Positions 5,983 to 9,205 of a stretch of DNA of 9,205 bases are shown here, piece by piece. A program made the position numbers and the translations under genes. Origin of the DNA: Candidatus Zixiibacteriota bacterium (GTDB lineage Bacteria > Zixibacteria > MSB-5A5 > GN15 > FEB-12). The first letter of the stretch is position 1; every line of letters begins with the position of its first letter. The DNA lies in contig JAOZPL010000060.1 of NCBI GenBank assembly GCA_029932795.1, forward strand, positions 1 to 9,205, read 5' to 3'. The notes under the pieces are model-generated. The model saw only the letters and a list, made by a program, of their open reading frames with translations, was not told the origin of the DNA and did not search any database.

Positions 5983-7155
5983 TCATTCATTTTGGTTGTT
6001 GTAAACCGGTGACATAGCGCGCAAGCGTTCGATGATTGGCGGCAGGACATCCAGCACATGTTCAAGGTCCTCTCTGGTCGTTGATCGACCGAGCGAGAAA
6101 CGAATCGCCCCCTGTGCCGCCACCGCCGGAACACCCATGGCTGTCAAGACATGGGAAGGATCGACAGTGCCGGAGGAGCAGGCCGACCCCGAAGAGACAG
6201 CAATACCTTCCATATCCAGCGAAAGGACAAGCGACTCCCCTTCGACACCTTCAAATGAGACGTTCACCGTGTGCGACAAACGGTTGCTCCTCGGACCATT
6301 AAGGCGGCAATCCGGAACCTTCTCCAACAAATCTTCAATAAAGAACTCAGCCAGCTTGCTGATGTGATTGCCATCCGATTCCAAACGTCTTTCCGCAACC
6401 TGAAGCGACCTGGCCAGGCCGACAACACCGGCGATATTCTCGGTCCCCGGGCGGTGTTTCTTTTCGTGCCCACCGCCATAGAACAGTGGCGAGATCTTCA
6501 CACCCCGTCGAATAAAGAGCGCGCCGACGCCTTTCGGACCGTATATCTTATGACCACTCAACGAGAGCATGTCGACGCCGAGTTCCTTCACGTCAACTTT
6601 GATCTTCCCGACAGACTGCACCGCATCAGTGTGAAACAGCACGTTACTCTTACGGGCAACGGCAGCCAGCGCCCGGATGTCCTGTATCGTGCCGGTCTCA
6701 TGATTGGCATGCATAACTGATACAAGAGCCGTCTGTTCTGTAATCAACTCAGCCAGCCTGTCGAGCGGAGCGAAACCGTCGTCGTCAACAGGCAAATACT
6801 TAACCATGAAGCCTTTGTCACGCGCTAGATACTCAGCCGGCTTAAGAACAGCATCATGTTCAGCAGCTCCAATGACAATGTGCTTCTTGCGGCTGGCCAA
6901 CTCGTATGCCGTCCCAAGTACCGCCAGATTGTCCGACTCGGTGCCACCGGAGGTAAAGTACAGCTCAGACGGTTGACAGTTGATAAAAGCGGCCACCTGT
7001 TCCCGTGAATTCTCCAGCGCAACTTTGGCCTCACGACCGAACGCATGTACGGAACTGGCATTACCGAACCCGGACCTGAGATACGGCAGCATCGCCTCGA
7101 TAACTTCCGGATCGACCGGCGTGGTGGCGTTATGGTCAAGATATATCTGTTTCAT
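5983..7155 (-). CDS. iscS: Cysteine desulfurase, IscS/NifS type (PLP-dependent)
   Basis: This enzyme converts L-cysteine to L-alanine and leaves a persulfide on its active cysteine for tRNA thiolation and iron-sulfur cluster assembly; it is cytosolic. The 390-residue protein matches the class V aminotransferase fold. It opens YLDHNATTPVDPEV; H100 (AAEHDAV) and D177 with Q180 (HTDAVQ) are at PLP-contact positions; K203 in SGHKIYGPKG is the Schiff-base lysine; and C326 in SSGSACSSGTVDPSHVL is the persulfide cysteine on the mobile loop. HRPGTENIAG is closer to NifS-type sequences than to E. coli IscS, so nifS is an alternative name, although no nif genes are visible. Position 152, normally Asn in ANNE(T/V/I)G, is His. 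The ATG at 7155 follows a purine-rich GAAGAAGGAAG. The gene starts 27 bp after the Omp85 gene stop and is followed by mnmA, its likely sulfur acceptor. Confidence 0.95.
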   Translation of the reverse strand: MKQIYLDHNATTPVDPEVIEAMLPYLRSGFGNASSVHAFGREAKVALENSREQVAAFINCQPSELYFTSGGTESDNLAVLGTAYELASRKKHIVIGAAEHDAVLKPAEYLARDKGFMVKYLPVDDDGFAPLDRLAELITEQTALVSVMHANHETGTIQDIRALAAVARKSNVLFHTDAVQSVGKIKVDVKELGVDMLSLSGHKIYGPKGVGALFIRRGVKISPLFYGGGHEKKHRPGTENIAGVVGLARSLQVAERRLESDGNHISKLAEFFIEDLLEKVPDCRLNGPRSNRLSHTVNVSFEGVEGESLVLSLDMEGIAVSSGSACSSGTVDPSHVLTAMGVPAVAAQGAIRFSLGRSTTREDLEHVLDVLPPIIERLRAMSPVYNNQNE

Positions 7156-7182
7156 CTTCCTTCTTCAAACCTGCATGTACTT

Positions 7183-9108
7183 TTAGAAGGCGTACAATAT
7201 GGTAAAGTGCCAGCGCTCGTCAAAATCAAATCTGCCGTTCTTGATGCGGCGAGCATAGTCGACCCGGATTGGCCCGGCAGGAGAGATCAGCTGAAAACCG
7301 GTACCGTAACTCAGGGCGATATTGTCAAAGCGTATGTCTTTACGACTTCTAAAACCGTTACCGATGTCAAAGAAGAGCGATTGCCAGAGCGGCAGCGACC
7401 TGAAAAGACTGTTCAGCATCGGAATAACCCGCAGTATCTGGAGCGTTCTCCAGCGAAATTCCTGATTGAAAACACCGGTGAATTTGGCGCCAACCGGCTT
7501 GTCACCGACCAAAAACCGCCCCAGCTCGTTCTCTTCAAACCCGCGTACGGTGTTGGCACCGCCCAGATACAAAACCTCATCGAGAGGGACATCATCAGAC
7601 TCCCCAAACGCTTCGGACCAACTCGCCCGGAGGCGTGTGGCGGAGATCCAACCCGGCCAGACTATCTGGTAACTCGACCAGCCTGCCTGAATCTTGAAAA
7701 AGTTCTCATCTCCTCCAAGAAAACCGCCGTATACTTCGGCACTGAGATCGGAGAGTGACCCCCGGCGGGGTATGAAGAGATCGTCCCGACTGTCTCGCCT
7801 GAAGACAGCGAAAACCTTGCGTCGGGCGGTGTTCTCCGTCAGCATCTTGAGCTCGGCTATCTGCTCCTGAGGAACGCCCGAGATCTTGACGTACTGGTAC
7901 TCGATGCCAACACTCGATCGGATCTTCCGGCCAAACCACTTGCTGGTAGAAGCTGAGGTGGACCAGGAACGTTTATCGAAGTCGTTAGTCGGATCCTTCA
8001 TCCTGGGCCGGAGCTCAAAAGTCAATGAGAGTGGCATTCGGATACCCAGAAACCAGGGTTCGGTGAAGCGAAAACGGTACCGATGAGTGATCAGGCGGGA
8101 GTCGGAACCGATACTGAATGAATAGTCAGCGGAAACGTTGTATCGACGCGATCCGAGGAAATTCCGCTGGCCGAATCCCGCGGAGATATCCCAGATCAGG
8201 TCTCGTACCTCTGACTGACCCGCACCCGTTTTGAAGGCGACATACCTGGCTTTGCGCTCCCTTACTTTGAGCACGAAATCGGGATTGAGACGGTCGGGAC
8301 TATCCTCCACCATCTTGAGTTGTAACGTGCTAAAGTATCCTGACTCAAAAAGACGTCGCTGCGAATCAAGAATATCATTCCGGCGGTAGATAGCACCCGG
8401 TTTGATCTTCAGCTCCCGGGCGGCAACATACTCGGGGTAATAACTGGTGCCTTCAATGGACACAGCTCCAAATCGCACGAGTGAGTCCTGCTCAACAGTG
8501 AAGGTTACAGGATTTAACCGGGAATCCTTTAGTGTGTCAACCGCATGGACAATATCAGCGTAAGGGTGGCCGTGATTCGCCAGGTGCGTTTTCATGTCGA
8601 AGGCCGCCTGGTGAAGCTCAAAAGGGCTGATAGGCCTTCCAGGTTTAAGGCGATCGGCGATTTTTTGACAGTGAAAGAGGAAATCACCATTCGCATTCCC
8701 GGTTATCATCTTCTTGCCGTATCTAAACTGCCGCCCTTCATCAATTGTCAACCGCACCAGCGCAGCTGAATCTTCACCGAGCATCTCAAAACGCTCCTGT
8801 ATCCGGACGCCGAGAAAACCGTTCGAAAGATACAGGTACTTGACTTCAAGTGTATCCCGGTGATACGTTTCTCGCTGCACCCGGCAGCGCCGATCCCCCC
8901 GTATGACCCGCCATAGGTTTTGCGTGCGCGAATAAAGCTGCTTCTTTATCCGGGAGTCTTTGAAGTACTCGTTCCCTTCGATAACAATGGAATCAATAGG
9001 CGGTTTGCTGCGGATCCAGCGCAGAGTAGCGCGGTCAATAGCCGGCACCTCTACCGAGAGAATCGACAGCACGAGCAGCCAAGAGACGAGAAAAGCAAGC
9101 CGTCTCAC
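7183..9108 (-). CDS. Omp85/BamA-superfamily outer-membrane protein, TamA-like (three POTRA domains)
   Basis: The 641-residue product starts at a GTG preceded by GGGAG. It has a signal peptide (MRR, hydrophobic LAFLVSWLLVLSILSV, likely cleavage after VPA at residue 23). Three POTRA-like units follow at about 36-124 (DSIVIEGNEYF...), 127-208 and 211-288 (FGAVSIEG...NDILDSQRRLFESGYFSTLQL). Residues about 289-641 form a 16-strand-type barrel with FIPRRGS at 445-451, the Omp85 signature GGANTVRGF ending at 524, a GPIRVDYAR strand near the end and a terminal Phe (ILYAF), the usual outer-membrane targeting signal. The length and three POTRAs fit TamA better than five-POTRA BamA, although a short BamA homologue cannot be excluded. 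Such proteins insert other outer-membrane proteins or, with TamB, take part in envelope assembly and possibly lipid transfer. The start overlaps the preceding gene by one base, implying an operon; the desulfurase follows 27 bp after the stop. Confidence 0.88.
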   Translation of the reverse strand: MRRLAFLVSWLLVLSILSVEVPAIDRATLRWIRSKPPIDSIVIEGNEYFKDSRIKKQLYSRTQNLWRVIRGDRRCRVQRETYHRDTLEVKYLYLSNGFLGVRIQERFEMLGEDSAALVRLTIDEGRQFRYGKKMITGNANGDFLFHCQKIADRLKPGRPISPFELHQAAFDMKTHLANHGHPYADIVHAVDTLKDSRLNPVTFTVEQDSLVRFGAVSIEGTSYYPEYVAARELKIKPGAIYRRNDILDSQRRLFESGYFSTLQLKMVEDSPDRLNPDFVLKVRERKARYVAFKTGAGQSEVRDLIWDISAGFGQRNFLGSRRYNVSADYSFSIGSDSRLITHRYRFRFTEPWFLGIRMPLSLTFELRPRMKDPTNDFDKRSWSTSASTSKWFGRKIRSSVGIEYQYVKISGVPQEQIAELKMLTENTARRKVFAVFRRDSRDDLFIPRRGSLSDLSAEVYGGFLGGDENFFKIQAGWSSYQIVWPGWISATRLRASWSEAFGESDDVPLDEVLYLGGANTVRGFEENELGRFLVGDKPVGAKFTGVFNQEFRWRTLQILRVIPMLNSLFRSLPLWQSLFFDIGNGFRSRKDIRFDNIALSYGTGFQLISPAGPIRVDYARRIKNGRFDFDERWHFTILYAF

Positions 9109-9205
9109 TAGAACTCCCAGTGCAGGTTCAGATTGAGGTGATATAGTTCATCCTCGTCCCGACGTCCCTCCAGGATCAGCGAGCGGTTGAACCGGTATTC
9201 AAACA
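9108..9205 (-). CDS. C-terminal end of a TamB-like or beta-barrel envelope protein (partial)
   Basis: Only the last 32 codons are in the window. They encode alternating strands, FEYRFNRSLILEGRRDEDE and then LYHLNLNLHWEF, ending in Phe before TAG. The pattern of a basic/aromatic strand, a charged turn and a final W-x-F tail is typical of the last strands of TamB (DUF490) proteins and of other outer-membrane-associated proteins. The TAG overlaps the GTG start of the Omp85 gene by one base. A TamB identity is suggested by the tail and by the TamA-like neighbour, but the body of the protein is not visible; an ordinary barrel protein is the main alternative. Confidence 0.6.
   Translation of the reverse strand, partial: FEYRFNRSLILEGRRDEDELYHLNLNLHWEF

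Noticed and set aside
7045..7758. Plus-strand frame of 237 codons opposite the Omp85 and desulfurase genes
   Set aside because: It spans the antisense of two genes with strong family signatures, and its product shows no motif or credible composition.

Overview
The window reads as a chromosomal segment of a Gram-negative (diderm) bacterium of roughly balanced base composition. Evidence for two membranes is direct: an Omp85/BamA-type outer-membrane beta-barrel protein with a signal peptide, POTRA domains and a C-terminal phenylalanine; the tail of a second protein with a barrel-like or TamB-like ending; and a large AsmA-like inner-membrane-anchored protein. No gene is diagnostic of a phylum. 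The mix (CxxC-type MnmA, a TamA/TamB-like pair, a UPF0173 hydrolase) would fit a deep-branching diderm lineage such as the FCB group or a related candidate phylum, but this is a guess. Every supported gene lies on the minus strand, so transcription runs from high to low coordinates. I see no tRNA or rRNA gene, CRISPR array, transposon, attachment site or origin.

In transcription order, the right-hand block (9205 to 4837) holds four closely spaced genes. First is the end of a gene whose protein finishes in a TamB-like aromatic tail. It overlaps by one base the GTG start of a 641-residue Omp85 protein with three POTRA domains (TamA-like). A PLP-dependent cysteine desulfurase (IscS/NifS) follows after 27 bases, and the tRNA-U34 2-thiouridylase MnmA after 57 more. 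The last two form a functional pair: the desulfurase makes a persulfide from cysteine, and MnmA uses that sulfur to thiolate uridine 34 of tRNAs. A perfect 8-bp hairpin lies just past the mnmA stop.

The middle block (4836 to 3828) is a single-gene unit for a UPF0173 metallo-beta-lactamase-fold hydrolase. Upstream is a consensus -35 box (TTGACA) with a 7-bp dyad across the promoter spacer, then a leader with repeated GGTGTCG/CGACACC heptamers and a very strong Shine-Dalgarno. The unit ends at a good intrinsic terminator.

The left block (3827 to 1) holds a 948-residue AsmA-family protein, probably from its own weak promoter just beyond that terminator. Its stop is followed by a structured 282-bp gap and then the N-terminal part of a PAS-plus-probable-GAF sensory protein that runs off the window.

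The envelope genes (TamB-like tail, TamA-like protein, AsmA-like protein) suggest a locus concerned with outer-membrane biogenesis or lipid transfer, with sulfur/tRNA-modification housekeeping genes placed between them. I found no clear evidence of an undescribed system. The most notable points are the TamB-TamA-like overlap, the operator-like dyad before the hydrolase, a possible pseudoknot after the AsmA gene, a non-standard residue at a PLP-contact position of the desulfurase, and the internal duplication in the AsmA-like protein.
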